Notes under the pieces: generated by a model
Database searches by the model: none
Seen by the model: only the letters and a program-made list of their open reading frames with translations
What the model was told of the DNA's origin: nothing
NCBI RefSeq assembly: GCF_030247195.1
Contig: NC_080672.1
Span: 184,760,310 to 184,824,309 of the forward strand
Direction of reading: 5' to 3'
From: Topomyia yanbarensis
Lineage: Eukaryota; Arthropoda; Insecta; Diptera; Culicidae
Length of the DNA stretch: 64,000 nucleotides
Position numbers and translations under genes: made by a program
Shown here: positions 22,490-34,512 of the stretch, piece after piece
Position numbering within the stretch: position 1 is the stretch's first letter
Layout of the letters: each line of letters begins with the position of its first letter

Positions 22490-23440
22490 GTGTATGTATA
22501 TGCGTAGTTAGTGTCAAGAAAATAAATATAAGATCTTACGGTAAGCAGCCCACCCAACACCCATGTAGCACGTAGTTATCCACAACATGCAATAGTTTCC
22601 ACCACTAGCGCATATCGAAAGAAGTAGGAGGGTGGCGGTAATCACACTACTATAAGGACAGAATGGGGCGGAATATGTAGACGACTGAGGGGTTAACGGG
22701 CGAGGTTCGAAGTGAACGACTAAAACGCGATTAGCCTGTTAACCACCTAGCAAAGCGGCACAGAAAAAGTTGAGGTGGAAGGCCAAGTTTTAAGTTGGAG
22801 ATCGAATTGTAGTTGAATATTAAATATAGTTTTGAGCAGTGATTGCTATTAAGTAACGAGAGAGGAAGCGAATAAGGTGAAGACAACCAGGACCCTTCGG
22901 TTTACCCTTGGAAACCTCCAGAGCGTGCTAGACCGCAGTAGTGTTACGACCCGCAAACCACTATAAAACGCGCGGTATAGTTGCGACCGCCGTCTCGAAG
23001 TCAACGTGGACGCCATTCATATCGGCAATCTTAAGGCTGTCTGGATTTATTACCACATCCAGGCCAGCGCAGAAGGGTACCGAGGTCCTTCTGCGGGCAA
23101 CGAGACGTCGTTAACCAGGAGCCAAAAATCCCGTGGCCACCCCGCGAGCTATGAGTAAACTGTGAACGCCAACGGATACGACAACGAGGAAGCAGCGGCA
23201 GCAGGGGCTCGAGTCATCGCCAAGTGTAGTACGATCAGTGGAATCCGAGGTAGGAGTAGCCTAAGAAAGTGAATGCAAAGTAACTAATAGAATAAAAATG
23301 ACATCAATATCCGGAATAATGGGTTTAACTTGAAGGTCAAACAAGTGTTTTCATGGCAATAGTATGCGATCGCAAATCTTCGCTGAGAAGCGTAGAGGGG
23401 GGTCTCATAAGTGCTGGAAGTAACGACCCCGCCAGTTACA
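22490..23440. other. Possible LTR-type insertion within the LINE remnant
   Basis: This stretch lacks the LINE tail repeats. TGTAGCACGTAG at about 22564 and GCAGTAGTGTTACGA at about 22938 could bound an LTR of the BEL/Pao kind followed by leader sequence. No coding domain and no second LTR were found, so this is a weak call. Confidence 0.25.
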
Positions 23441-23752
23441 GGGTGGAGCGTAGCTTCCAGTTCACTGGCGCCCCAGCGACCCGCTATTAACTATTCGACG
23501 CGGTTTACTCGGTCTAATCCCCGGCGGTGGATTTAGCCTACTCACGAGTTACCCGGTAAGGTGTCGAGGTCGGTCCGACGATTCCGGTGAAGCCTGATGT
23601 CCGGTTCACTGGCGCCCCAAAGACCCTGTGCTACATACTATCCAACTGGTTCCCGGCGGTGGGCCTAGTCTAAACCGACGGAGAGTTCTCGGCGGCGGAA
23701 TTTCTCTCGAATCTCGATTTGTGATTTCACCGCGGCTTTCTAGCCAATGGCG

Positions 23753-24196
23753 CTACTTTGTTGGTCCCTTCGCCACTTCCTCTGCAGCTCGGAGAGTATA
23801 CTTGTTACCCACTCTGTTGACAGCGTCCCAGGTATGCTTTTCGTGGCACATCTCTTTAATGAACTTTAATGTCCACTGTTTCACCAGACATACCCCTTCG
23901 AACTTCTTCGAACCTAGGGTATTAAAAGACCACGTATTCCTGTGTCTCTTGCACGTCCACATACTCTGGGCAAAGGGTGACGAAGCATGTCCAAACCGAT
24001 GCAGGTACTTCCGGAAGCATCCGTTCCCGGACAAAAACTGCGTCAATTGGACGTTCACCTCTCCATGCTTCCTATGTACCCAAGCTGACACATTTGGGAT
24101 AAGTCGGTGGGTCCAACTTACTTTCTCCGTTGTCCCACTCTTGTTGCTACATAGACAACGAGTCCGATCGGACTCGTCTCCTTGCATTACGTGCAT
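23753..24196 (-). pseudogene. R1/LOA-type LINE ORF2 C-terminus
   Basis: The minus-strand frame gives SWTHRLIPNVSAWVHRKHGE, then VNVQLTQFLSGNGCFRKYLH and RFGHASSP. This is the block just before the terminal zinc-finger-like motif of mosquito R1-clade reverse transcriptases. After ASSP the frame slips: the expected Cys/His wording (C..C....EHV.F.C) appears only in other frames, and EMCHEKHTWDAVNRV returns near the end. It is a decayed fragment; the RT domain is absent. Confidence 0.7.
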
Positions 24197-24297
24197 TTCT
24201 CCGCTGGTAGCATTTCACGTCCCCAGCTAGAATGATGCAGATGGGGATCATCCCGGCGATAACGCATACTGCCTCCGACGATAGTGTTCTATAAACA

Positions 24298-24606
24298 AGT
24301 TATGAACAGTTTAGCCGACGCCCAGATACGAACCCTACACCTGGCGAAACAACAACGCCTGGTACAGTCACTATCCCGCTTTGAGCAGACGCATGTGGCA
24401 TAGCATGGGTCAGCGATAACAACAGGACACCTCGACAAACGTGGGAACCGTCTGGCAGTGCGAATTTGTTGAGCATGGACTTTTCTTAGATTAGCCACTA
24501 CTCTGTAAAATAAAGTTAGGAATAAGAGTTCAGTTCAGCCGAAGCAACTGGACAATTAAGATCGTTTTCGCTTTTTAAAAAAGCTTCTGCCACAGCAGAA
24601 ACCATT
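24298..24606 (+). repeat. Putative Ty3/gypsy LTR (AGTTA...ATT)
   Basis: Begins AGTTATGAACAG and ends AACCATT; AATAAA at 24509-24514 is a possible polyadenylation signal, with TTCAGTTCAG (24529) as a possible initiator. It is immediately followed by a primer-binding-like TGGCACAGTCG (24609-24619), one base off the TGGCGCAGTCG used by 17.6/297-type elements. The second LTR was not found. Confidence 0.45.
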
Positions 24607-25025
24607 AGTGGCACAGTCGTGCGTGATTCCAATTTTATACATTAACTAAGTGGCGTTACCGGTCCATCCATCTCCGACGGATTATCAGGGATTCGCGTTC
24701 ACGAAAAGTTACAACGTAGATTGGGATTACGGAACCTATTTGACGGTTAATTGAACATTTGGCTCCTAGTACCCCGAAGTAATATCGAGTAAGTAATTTA
24801 AAGTTTTATTCAAATAACATAATCGATTGGAATAATTGCTTCCTGAAAAATAAAGCATTATTCCTCTCACCATCCACTAATCCCCGACACTGGTAAGCGA
24901 AAACCACAAAAGTGAATTACTAACGTAAAATTTCTAAATAAATAAACGACCATCTGATCATTCTAACCAGTGATCTTATGAAAATTATCTAGTGAAAAGG
25001 TAAAAACAGTGCCACAAACCAACCC

Positions 25026-25250
25026 ATGCTAACGAGAGCCATGGAAGACGATTTACAGAAAAGAATCGATAACCTGACCGCTCTGCTAGAAGCACAGACA
25101 GTCAAAATAGCGGCTCTAGGGGGGTTTCATCGCTGACGGCTCAACCTTCTACCAGGCAGCCGCGCGCGAATTTTTTCGATCCATCTAAAATCCCAGATGC
25201 GATCAAAATGGTCACAACTTTTTGTGACAACCCGTGTGGATAGAGTCCGT
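25026..25250 (+). pseudogene. Ty3/gypsy gag N-terminal stub
   Basis: ATG at 25026 opens 36 codons with a coiled-coil-like start (MEDDLQKRIDNLTALLEAQT) and then meets a stop at 25134. Past a frame change, FFDPSKIPDAIKMVTTF (about 25172) resembles the conserved start of the gypsy gag core. The rest of gag and pol is missing on this strand, so the element is truncated. It follows the putative LTR and binding site in the right order. It is opposite in strand to the integrase pieces further right, so it is a different insertion. Confidence 0.5.
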
Positions 25251-26339
25251 CCAGAGGAAACTCCTCTGTGCTAAATCGCTTGTTCCAGAGCAAGAGGTAA
25301 ATATTTTTCTACCTCTCTGACTCGGAGTAATCCTCGATAAAATAATTGAAAAGGCCCATGGACATACTTAAGTTCTCGGTATTCCAACACGGACATATGT
25401 TCTAGGTAGTTTAACAACTTCTGGTTTATTCAGTTTAAAAATCTTAAGAGCTAACCTAGCTAACCTGACTTTACTATTCTATGCACCGTAAACCGGGTGA
25501 CATTGATCAGTTTTCGAAGTAATCATTGCATATTTTTAGACGCAAAACATTTTTTTCAAGTTTAATATTTTTAAACCATGTACTGATGTTAGGAGAACAA
25601 GATTGGATGGTTTTACCTAAAATTGTCCGCTTACAGTTATTTTTCCAAAAATGATTTCAAGTTGATGTCCGTTTTCGTATTCTGGGGTGACTTTCATAAC
25701 CTGCATGTTCACCCACATTAAGTTATTGATGTCAATGTTTTTCATTCAAATGTTTGTTTAAACTAATTCTGGAAAGATACTCACTGTTAAAGAGATGTTA
25801 ATTGGTATTATACAAAGTATTCAATGTACTGTAAATTACGAGTAACCAAAATTCGTATAATTTGTGTTGAACTAGAATAAAAGATTCTGAAAACCTTTAA
25901 AACTGCTAAAATTGTTTTATATAAGTGCTTTATCAATGTACAAAATGTTTCATCCATTTTAACATGTTGGAATATTGAACAATAAAAAAAATGCCAGTTT
26001 TAGCTTAAAAAATATGAAATAATTGCCAACTAGTTTCACAAAACATTGTATTTAAAATAAAGAAAACTCTTAAAAGTAAATTTGGTACATCCCACTCTAA
26101 AGGAAAATAAAATCTCGCTTGTAATTTATTACTCTGGCTCAAATCTGAGAATTATTTGTTTTATAAAAAATAGACACTTTATGAAGCTTCGTAAAAATAA
26201 GGTAAAGTCAAATTTCGGTTTATTGTAGTTTTTGTACCCAAAAACCGAACAAAGTACTCAAAAAGTATAACAGTATAGTGTGTTCGTTAGTATCGTGCTT
26301 TGTTGCTAGAGTAGCCTAAATAAAATTTGCTTTACTTTT
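25251..26339. other. AT-rich, no gene recognised
   Basis: Fragments such as GTAAACCGGGTGACATTGAT (25491) resemble a common insect MITE end, but the partner is missing. On the minus strand this would be the 3' part of the gypsy element; no envelope frame is visible. Confidence 0.35.
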
Positions 26340-26516
26340 TCATTCTCCTTTAATAAGTCTGTTTTTGTGTACAATGTTTCTTTGTTTAGTTATTTTGTTT
26401 TCAATTTCACAGTTTGTATCTAGTATTTTTACAATGGTGTAGGGGCCTATATAGAATGGGTCTAATTTTTTTCTATTTTCGTTTTTTTAAATATACTATA
26501 TCTCCTATGTTGATTA
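26340..26516 (-). pseudogene. Integrase GPY/F C-terminal piece
   Basis: The minus strand gives INIGDIVYLKKRK, a frame change, then LDPFYIGPYTIVKI and ends RNIVHKNRLIKGE before a stop at 26340-26342. The FYIGPY block is the GPY/F module that ends many gypsy integrases. The upstream edge lies at the TTAA bordering the 5-kb foldback. Confidence 0.75.
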
Positions 26517-26520
26517 TTAA

Positions 26521-29500
26521 CACTCCTCCAACCGTGCCAGTTTTATTTACACGAACAACCATGCCTCAAAAAAAATCGGTACGGTATTTTCAAATCGCTA
26601 TATCTCAGCAGTTGCTTGACCAATTTGGACAATTTTGGTATCAATGGATTTCTTGGACTCTTTAGATTACTTAGAATTAGTTTTTTAAATTTAAATCTGA
26701 CCACAATTGATCTTTTCACGACAAAAAACGTCGGAGCAAGTACTACAAAAAATTGGAAATTTCCAATATTTGTGGAGAACTTAAAATCTAGAGCGATGAC
26801 CTACGCATATTATTATGTTAAATTCTTTGGATTGATGTAGGGAACCAATTTCTAGCAAATTGTTCACAATTTCTTATGAAAGGAACTACAATATCTTCAC
26901 AAAATTGCATACAATACAGAAAATGACAATTTTCGGAAATCATTCAAATTTCATAGCGATGACATGCATATATTATATTGTCAAAATGTCGTATATATGC
27001 GAGTGACAATTTTCAAAAGCATTGTTCATAGTTTTTAATTCAATGAACTACAAAATCTTCACAACATCACGTATTTTACAGAACATTTCTTTATTTTCCA
27101 TTGTAACTTGAAATTTTCACAATGAATATCGCATTTCATTATATCAAAAAGTTCGCATTTATGTGTTAGACGTGTTTTCAGAACATTATTCATAGTTTTA
27201 AAATCACTGAACTACAATATCTTCACAAAATTACATATTTTACAGAACATTTCTTTATTTTCCATTGTAACTTGAAATTTTGACAATGGATATCGCATTT
27301 TATAATGCTAAAATATTCTCATGTATTCAGTAGAGAAGTTTCGAGAACATTGTTTATAGTTTTTAATTCAATGAACTACAAAATCTTCACAAAATGACGT
27401 ATTTTACAGAACATTTCTTTATTTTCCATTGTAACTTGAAATTTTCACAATGAATATCGCATTTCATTATACCAAAATGTTCGCATTTATGTGTTAGACG
27501 TGTTTTCAGAACATTATTCATAGTTTTAATATCACTGAACTACAATATCTTCACAAAATCACGTATTCCATAGAACATTTCTTTATTTTCCATTGTAACT
27601 TGAAATTTTCACAATAATTATCTCATTTAATGATTCTAAAATATTCGCGTTTACGAAATAGAAAAGTTTCTAGAACATTGTTTATAGTTTTTAATTCAAT
27701 GAACCTCAAAATCTTCAGAATATCACGTATTTAAAGGGACCTTTTATATTTTCCTTTGAAATTTGAAATTTTCACAATGAATATCGCATATTATAACGCT
27801 TAAATATTCGCATTTATGAAATAGAGAAGTTTCAAGAACATTGTTTATAGTTTTTAATTCAATGAATATGTTCACAAAATCACATATTTTACGGAACATT
27901 TCTTTATTTTTCATTGCAACTCTAAATTTTCAAATGAATATCGCATTTTATAATGCTAAAATGTTCCCATATATTCAGTAAACAAGTTTCGAGAACATTG
28001 TTTATAGTTTTTAATTCAATTAACTACACTATCTTCACAATATCACGTATTTTATAGAACATTTCTTTATTTTCTATTGTAACTTGAAATTTTCACAATG
28101 ATTAGCGCATTTTATAATGCCAAAATAGTCTCATGTATTAAGCAGAAAAGTTTCGAGAATATTGTTCATAGGTTTTAATTCAATGAACTACAATATCTTC
28201 ACAAAATCACATATTTTACAGAACATTTCTTTATTTTCTATTGTAACTTGAAATATTCACAATGAATATCGCATTTTATAATGCTAAAATATTCTCATGT
28301 ATTCAGTAGACAAGTTTCGAGAACATTGCTTATAGATTTTAATTCAATGAACTACAAAATCTTCAGAATATCACGTATTTAAAGGGACCTTTTATATTTT
28401 CCTTTGAAACTTGAAATTTTCACAATGAATATCGCATATTATAACGCTTAAATATTCGCATTTATGAAATAGAGAAGTTTCAAGAACATTGTTTATAGTT
28501 TTTAATTCAATGAATATCTTCACAAAATCACATATTTTACGGAACATTTCTTTATTTTTCATTGCAACTTTAAATTTTCAAATGAATATCGCATTTTATA
28601 ATGCTAAAATGTTCCCATATATTCAGTAGACAAGTTTCGAGAACATTGTTTATAGTTTTTAATTCAATTAACTACAATATCTTCACAATATCACGTATTT
28701 TATAGAACATTTCTTTATTTTCTATTGCAACTTGAAATTTTCACAATGATTAGCGCATTTTATAATGCCAAAATAGTCTCATGTATTAAGCAGAAAAGTT
28801 TCGAGAATATTGTTCATAGGTTTTAATTCAATGAACTACAATATCTTCACAATATCACATATTTTACAGAACATTTCTTTATTTTCTATTGTAACTTGAA
28901 ATATTCACAATGAATATCGCATTTTATAATGCTAAAATATTCTCATGTATTCAGTAGACAAGTTTCGAGAACATTGCTTATAGATTTTAATTCAATGAAC
29001 TACAATATCCTCACAAAATCACGTATTTTACAGAACATTTCATTATTTTGAAAACATTGTAGCTGAAATTAAATTAGATTCAATCAACAATGTTCTACAA
29101 ACTTGGCTACCATATATATACAAACATTTTGGTGTCGTTGTAAAAATTTCAAGCTACCTATTAAAAAAATGTTCTGTAAAATATGTGATATTGTGCAGAT
29201 TGTGTATTTCATTGAATTCAAATATACGGACAATGTTCCACAAACTTGGGTATCACATAAAGTCGAACATTTAGATATAAAAATGTTGCGATATTCATTG
29301 AATAAATTTCAAGTTACAATGGAGAAAAAAAAGTTCTGTAAAATACGTGATTTTGTGAAGATTTTGTAGTTCATTGAATTTAAAACTAAAAACAATGTTT
29401 TGGAAACTTGTCTGTTTCGTAAATAAGAATATTTTAGCATAAAAAATGCGATATTCCTTGTGAAAATTACAAGTTACAATAGAAAATAAAGAATTGTTCT

Positions 29501-31519
29501 CTAGGACACGTGATTTTGTAAAGATATTTAAGTTCATTGAATCAAACCCTAGGAACAATGTTCCACAAATTAATCTATTCGATAAATGTGAACATTTTGT
29601 ATTAGAGTTTGCAATATTCCCTGTGAAAATTTAAAGTTACAATAGAAAATAAAGGAAAATTCTGTATAATACGCAAATTTGTGAAGATATTGTAGTTAAT
29701 TTATTTAAGAACTGAACAATATTCTAGGAACTTGTCCATCACATAAATTCGAACATTTTGATATCATATACATGGCGTAAATTTCAAGTTGCAACGAAAA
29801 ATAACGAAATGTTCTGTGAAATACTCGATTTTCTGAAGATAATGTAGTTCATTGAAATAAAAACTATTATCAATGTTCTAGAAACTTGTCTACTTCATAA
29901 ATGCGAATATTTTAGCATCATAAAATTGTAAAAATTTCAACTTACAATGGCAAATAAGGAAATGTTCTGTAAAATACGTGATTTTATGAAGATTGTGTGG
30001 TTCATTGAATTAAAAACTATAAACAATGTTCTCGAAACATATCTACTGAATACATAAGAATATTTTAGCATTATAAAATGCGATATTCATTGTCAAAATT
30101 TCAAGTTACAATGGAAAATAAAGAAATATTCTGTAAAATTTGTGATTTTGTGAAGATATTGTAGTTCATTGAACTAAAACCTATGAACAATGTTCCCGAA
30201 ACTTGTCTACTAAATACATGAGAATATTTTAGCATCATAAAATGAGATAATTATTGTGAAATTTGCAAGTTACAATGGAAAATAAAGAAATGTTCTGTAG
30301 AATACGTTATTTTGTGAAGATATTGTAGTTCATTGAATTAAAAACTATAAACAATGTTCTCGAAACTTATCTACTGAATACATGAGAATATTTTAGCATT
30401 ATAAAATGCGATATTCAATGTCAATATTTCAAGTTACAATGGAAAATAAAGAAATGTTCTGTTAAATACGTTATTTTGTGAAGATATTGTTGTTCATTGA
30501 ATTTAAAACTATAAACAACGTTCCAAAAACTTGTCTATTTCGTAAATGCAAATATTTTAGCATCATAAAATGCGAATAATGTTCTGAAAACACGTCTAAC
30601 ACATAAATGCGAACATTTTGATATAATGAAATGCGATATTCATTGTGAAAATTTCAAGTTACAATGGAAAATAAAGAAATGTTCCGTAAAATACGTCATT
30701 TTGTGAAGATATTGTAGTTCATTGAATTAAAAACTATAAACAATGTTCTCGAAACTTGTCTACTGAATACATGAGAATATTTTAGCATTATAAAATGCGA
30801 TATTCATTGTCAAAATTTCAAGTTACAATGGAAAATAAAGAAATGTTTGTAAAATATGTGATTTTGTGAAGATATTGTAGTTCAGTGATTTTAAAACTAT
30901 GAATAATGTTCTGAAAACACGTCTAACACATAAATGCGAACTTTTTGATATAATGAAATGCGATATTCATTGTGAAAATTTCAAGTTACAATGGAAAATA
31001 AAGAAATGTTCTGTAAAATACGTGATGTTGTGAAGATTTTGTAGTTCATTGAATTAAAAACTATGAACAATGCTTTTGAAAATTGTCACTCGCATATATA
31101 CGACATTTTGACAATATAATATATGCATGTCATCGCTATGAAATTTGAATTATTTCCGAAAATTGTCATTTTCTGTATTGTATGCAATTTTGTGAAGATA
31201 TTGTAGTTCCTTTCATAAGAAACTATGAACAATTTGCTAGAAATTGGTTCCCTACATCAATCCAAAGAATTTAACATAATAATATGCGTAGGTCATCGCG
31301 CTAGATTTTAAGTTCAAATTTCCAATTTTTTGTAGTACTTGCTCCGACTTTTTTTTGTCGTAAAATCAATTGTGGTCAAATTTAAATTTAATTCAAAGTA
31401 ATCTAAAGAGTCCATAAAATCCATTGATACCAAAATTGTCCAAATTGGTCAAGCGACTGCTGAGATATAGCGATTTGAAAATACCGTACCGCCTTTTTTG
31501 AGGCATGGTGGTGGGAGTG
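26521..31519. mobile_element. Giant 4,999-bp foldback element flanked by TTAA, with arms of about 163-bp tandem repeats
   Basis: Outer ends are TTAA-CACTCCTCCA (26517) and TGGTGGGAGTG-TTAA (31523). Then comes CCATGCCTCAAAA (left) and its complement (right); the left end has an extra segment of about 28 bp here. Inside, the left arm (about 26560-29040) and right arm (about 29070-31505) are inverted copies over their full length. Each is filled with units holding AACATTTCTTTATTTTCC, GAAATTTTCACAATGAATAT and TTTTTAATTCAATGAACTAC, spaced about 163 bp. The centre is near 29050. No protein gene is present. TTAA duplication suggests mobilisation by a TTAA-specific transposase (piggyBac-like or similar). 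Confidence 0.85.
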
Positions 31520-31871
31520 TTAATGGGTTTGTTGGTATGTGTATAATTTCTTGTCTTGAATGTTTATCCTTTTCTAATCTTTGTTTCGCTATTGCGTTTG
31601 ATTTTTCTAACTTGTATTTTAATTCTGTGCTATATAAGTCTAAATTGCACATTGGTGTTATTGTGGTTGGGTAATTTTCTTGTGGTTATTTTGCTTTGTT
31701 GCCAAAAATTAGTTCATATGGAGTGAATTTATGTTCTGAGTGTGAGGTAGTGTTATAAGTAAATCCGTAGTATGGTATCCATTCGTCCCAATCGGAATGG
31801 TGTTCATTTACGAATGATCGTAGTCGTGGCAATAATCGGTTTTTTTCCTCATCGCTAAAAATGAGGCTCAC
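31510..31871 (-). pseudogene. Integrase linker piece between the two foldbacks
   Basis: The minus frame gives FSDEEKNRLLPRLRSFVNEH, WDEWIPYYGFTYNTTSHSEH and FTPYELIFGNKAK, then a stop. In a second frame (31652-31524) it gives LDLYSTELKYKLEKSNAIAK and DKHSRQEIIHIPTNP. These are the standard post-core blocks of gypsy integrases (YN.T.H...TPYE..FG). They lie between the D,D-35-E core and the GPY/F end, as expected. Confidence 0.85.
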
Positions 31872-34436
31872 TTACTGATGAACTTCACGCCCATCACTGA
31901 GCGATAGAAAATAACGATCATAGAGGGATAGAATTAATACATCGCTCAAGCATCGCTTGTCGTGCCATCAGTAGATGAGTTGTAAATGTATGGCTCAGTG
32001 ATAGAAAGATGAGCGATGTTATAAGATACTATTTTTGAGCATCTGGTGTAGATCTGATTCTCATAATGATGGAATTTTATTATAGAATGAGATGTATGTA
32101 CAATGGATTACGAAAAGAGAAGGGAAATAGATGTTTACTACCATTTTCAAATTCAAGATGGCGACTTCCAGTTACGCAAAATCGTCAACAATCCTATTAA
32201 TATGGGTATTTTTGGAATGGGGTTGATGAGTACACGACGGAAATCGATGTTTGGTGTCGTTATGAAATGCAAGATGGCGACTTCCGGTTACGTAAAATCG
32301 TCAACAACCCCATCAATGTGGGTATTTTTGGAATGCGGTTGATGAGTACACGACGGAAATCGAAGTTTGGTGTCGTTTTAAAATTCAAGGTGGCGACTTC
32401 CGGTTACGCAAAATCCTCTATAATCGCATCAATATGGGTATTTTTGGAATGGGGTTGATGAGTACACGACGGAAATCGAAGTTTGGTGTCGTTTTGAAAT
32501 TCAAGATGGCGACTTCCGGTTAGGTAAATTCGTCAACAACCCCATCAATGTGGGTATTTTTGGAATGCGGTTGATGAGTACACGACGGAAATCGCAGCTT
32601 GGTGTCGTTTTGAAATTCAAGATGGCGACTTCCGGTTACGCAAAATCCTCTATAATACCATCAATATGGGTATTTTTGGAATGGGGTTGACGAGTACACG
32701 ACGGAAATCGTAGTTTGGTGTCGTTTTGAAATGCAAGATGGCGACTTCCGGTTACGTAAAATCGTCAAAAACCCCTTCAATATGGGTATTTTTGGAATGC
32801 GGTTGATGAGTACACGACAGAAATCAATGTTTTGTGTCGTTTTGAAATTCAAAATGGCGACTTTCGGTTTCTCAAATTCCTCTATATTCCCATCAATAGG
32901 GTATTTTTGGAATGGGGTTGATGAGTACACGACGGAAATCGATGTTTGGTGTCGTTTTTAAATTCAAGATGGCGACTTCCGGTTACGTAAAATCGTCAAC
33001 AACCCCATCAATATGGGTATTTTTGTAATGCGGTTGATGGGTACACGACGGAAACCAATGTTTTGTGTCGTTTTGAAATTCAAAATGGCGACTTCCGGTT
33101 TCGCAATCTAAGATTCGGATTTATTTTGAAATTCAAGATGCAATAAAGGCCCGATTTTATCAGCCTCAAATTTTGTCTACCCTCGGTTTTATCAGCGTTT
33201 TGACCCGATTGTCAGCCTTATGCAGTGTTGAGTAAAACATGTGTAACAAATACCGAACTTTATTAGATCGCGCCATCTTGAATTTCAAAACGACAACAAA
33301 CGTCCATTTCCGTCGTGTACTCATCAACCCCATCTCAAAAATACCCATATTGATGGGGTTATAAAGGATTTTGCGTAACCGGAAGTCGCCATCTTGAATT
33401 TCAAAACGACGCCAAACATCGATTTCCGTCGTGTACTCATCAACCCCATTCCAAAAATACCCATATTGATGGGTTTATAGAGGATTTTGCGTAACCTAAA
33501 GTCGCCATCTTGAATTTCAAAACGACACCAAACATCGATATCCGTCGTGTACTCATCAACCCCATTCCAAAAATACCCATACTGATGGGATTATAGAGGA
33601 TTTTGCGTAACCTAAAGTCGCCATCTTGAATTTCAAAACGACACCAAACATCGATATCCGTCGTGTACTCATCAACCCCATTCCAAAAATACCCGTATTG
33701 ATGGGATTATAGAGGATTATTTTACACCATTCAAAAAATAAAAAATATTGATGGGTTTATAGAGGATTTTGCGTAACCTAAAGTCGCCATCTTGAATTTC
33801 AAAACGACACCAAACGATTTCCGTCGTGTACTCATCAACCCCATTCCAAAAATACCCATATTGATGGGGATATAGAGGAATTTGAGAAACCGGAAGTCGC
33901 CGTTTTGAATTTCAAATCGACACAAAACATTGATTTCCGTCGTGTACTCATCAACCGCATTCCAAAAATACCCATATTGAAAGGGTTGTTGACGATTTAA
34001 CGTAACTGGAAGTCGCCATCTTGCATTTCAAAACGACACCAAACATCGATTTCCGTCGTGTACTCATCAACCCCATTCCAAAAATACCCATATTAATAGT
34101 ATTGTTGACGATTTTGCGTAAATGGAAGTCGCTATCTTGAATTTGAAAATGGCAGTAAACATCTATTTCCCTTCTCTTTTCGTAATCCATTGTACATACA
34201 TCTCATTCTATAATAAAATTCCATCATTATGAGAATCAGATCTACATCAGATGCTCAAAAATAGTATCTTATAACATAGCTCATCTTTCTATCACTGAGC
34301 CATACATTTACAACTCATCTACTGATGGCACAACAAGCGATGCGTGAGCGATGTATTAATTCTATCCCTCTATGATCGTTATTTTCTATCGCTCAGTGAT
34401 GGGCGTGAAGTCCATCAGTAAGTGAGCCTCATTTTA
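31857..34436. mobile_element. 2.58-kb foldback element with 116-bp tandem units in both arms
   Basis: Ends AAAATGAGGCTCACTTACTG (about 31859) and CAGTAAGTGAGCCTCATTTT (34417-34436) are inverted copies. Unique outer arms (about 31860-32150 and 34150-34436) lead to units with TACACGACGGAAATC at 32231, 32347, 32463, 32579, 32695, 32811, 32926 and 33042 on the left. About seven inverted units with GATTTCCGTCGTGTA lie on the right. A central segment (about 33110-33270) includes CCCGATTTTATCAGCC. No gene. No clear target duplication was seen. Confidence 0.85.
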
Positions 34437-34512
34437 GGATTGAAGGAATCAGTCGATTATATCTGCTCTTGGAGCTGATCGAATTCGGAAAACGAGCCTC
34501 AGTATTGATTTT

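Larger units (their letters stand above)
21720..24297 (-). mobile_element. Degenerate R1/LOA-type LINE 3' region, interrupted by unrelated sequence
   Basis: A GC-richer island. The minus strand enters with an ORF2 C-terminus (24196-23753), then runs through imperfect repeats containing CCGGCGGTGG plus AGCCTACTC on the plus strand (about 22366, 23522, 23655) and GACGGAGAATTC-type text (about 21856, 22240, 23678). Text resembling the 3' tails of Aedes R1/LOA LINEs lies at 21720-22480 and 23440-23750. Between them, 22490-23440 has a different character (see separate entry). Confidence 0.5.

Noticed and set aside
23628..24230. 200-codon plus-strand protein
   Set aside because: Antisense of the R1/LOA-type ORF2 C-terminus, whose wording is recognisable on the minus strand.
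25260..26339. Envelope gene of the gypsy element
   Set aside because: No open frame, signal peptide or membrane segment could be found on the minus strand after the integrase stop.
29103..29558. Lys/Phe-rich proteins with KFCKIRDFVK wording
   Set aside because: They lie in the centre of the 5-kb foldback and are translations of its 163-bp units.
32103..34190. Small proteins with YVKSS and MGIFGMGLMSTRRKS wording on both strands
   Set aside because: Translations of the 116-bp units in the foldback arms; their symmetry on the two strands shows they are repeat shadows.
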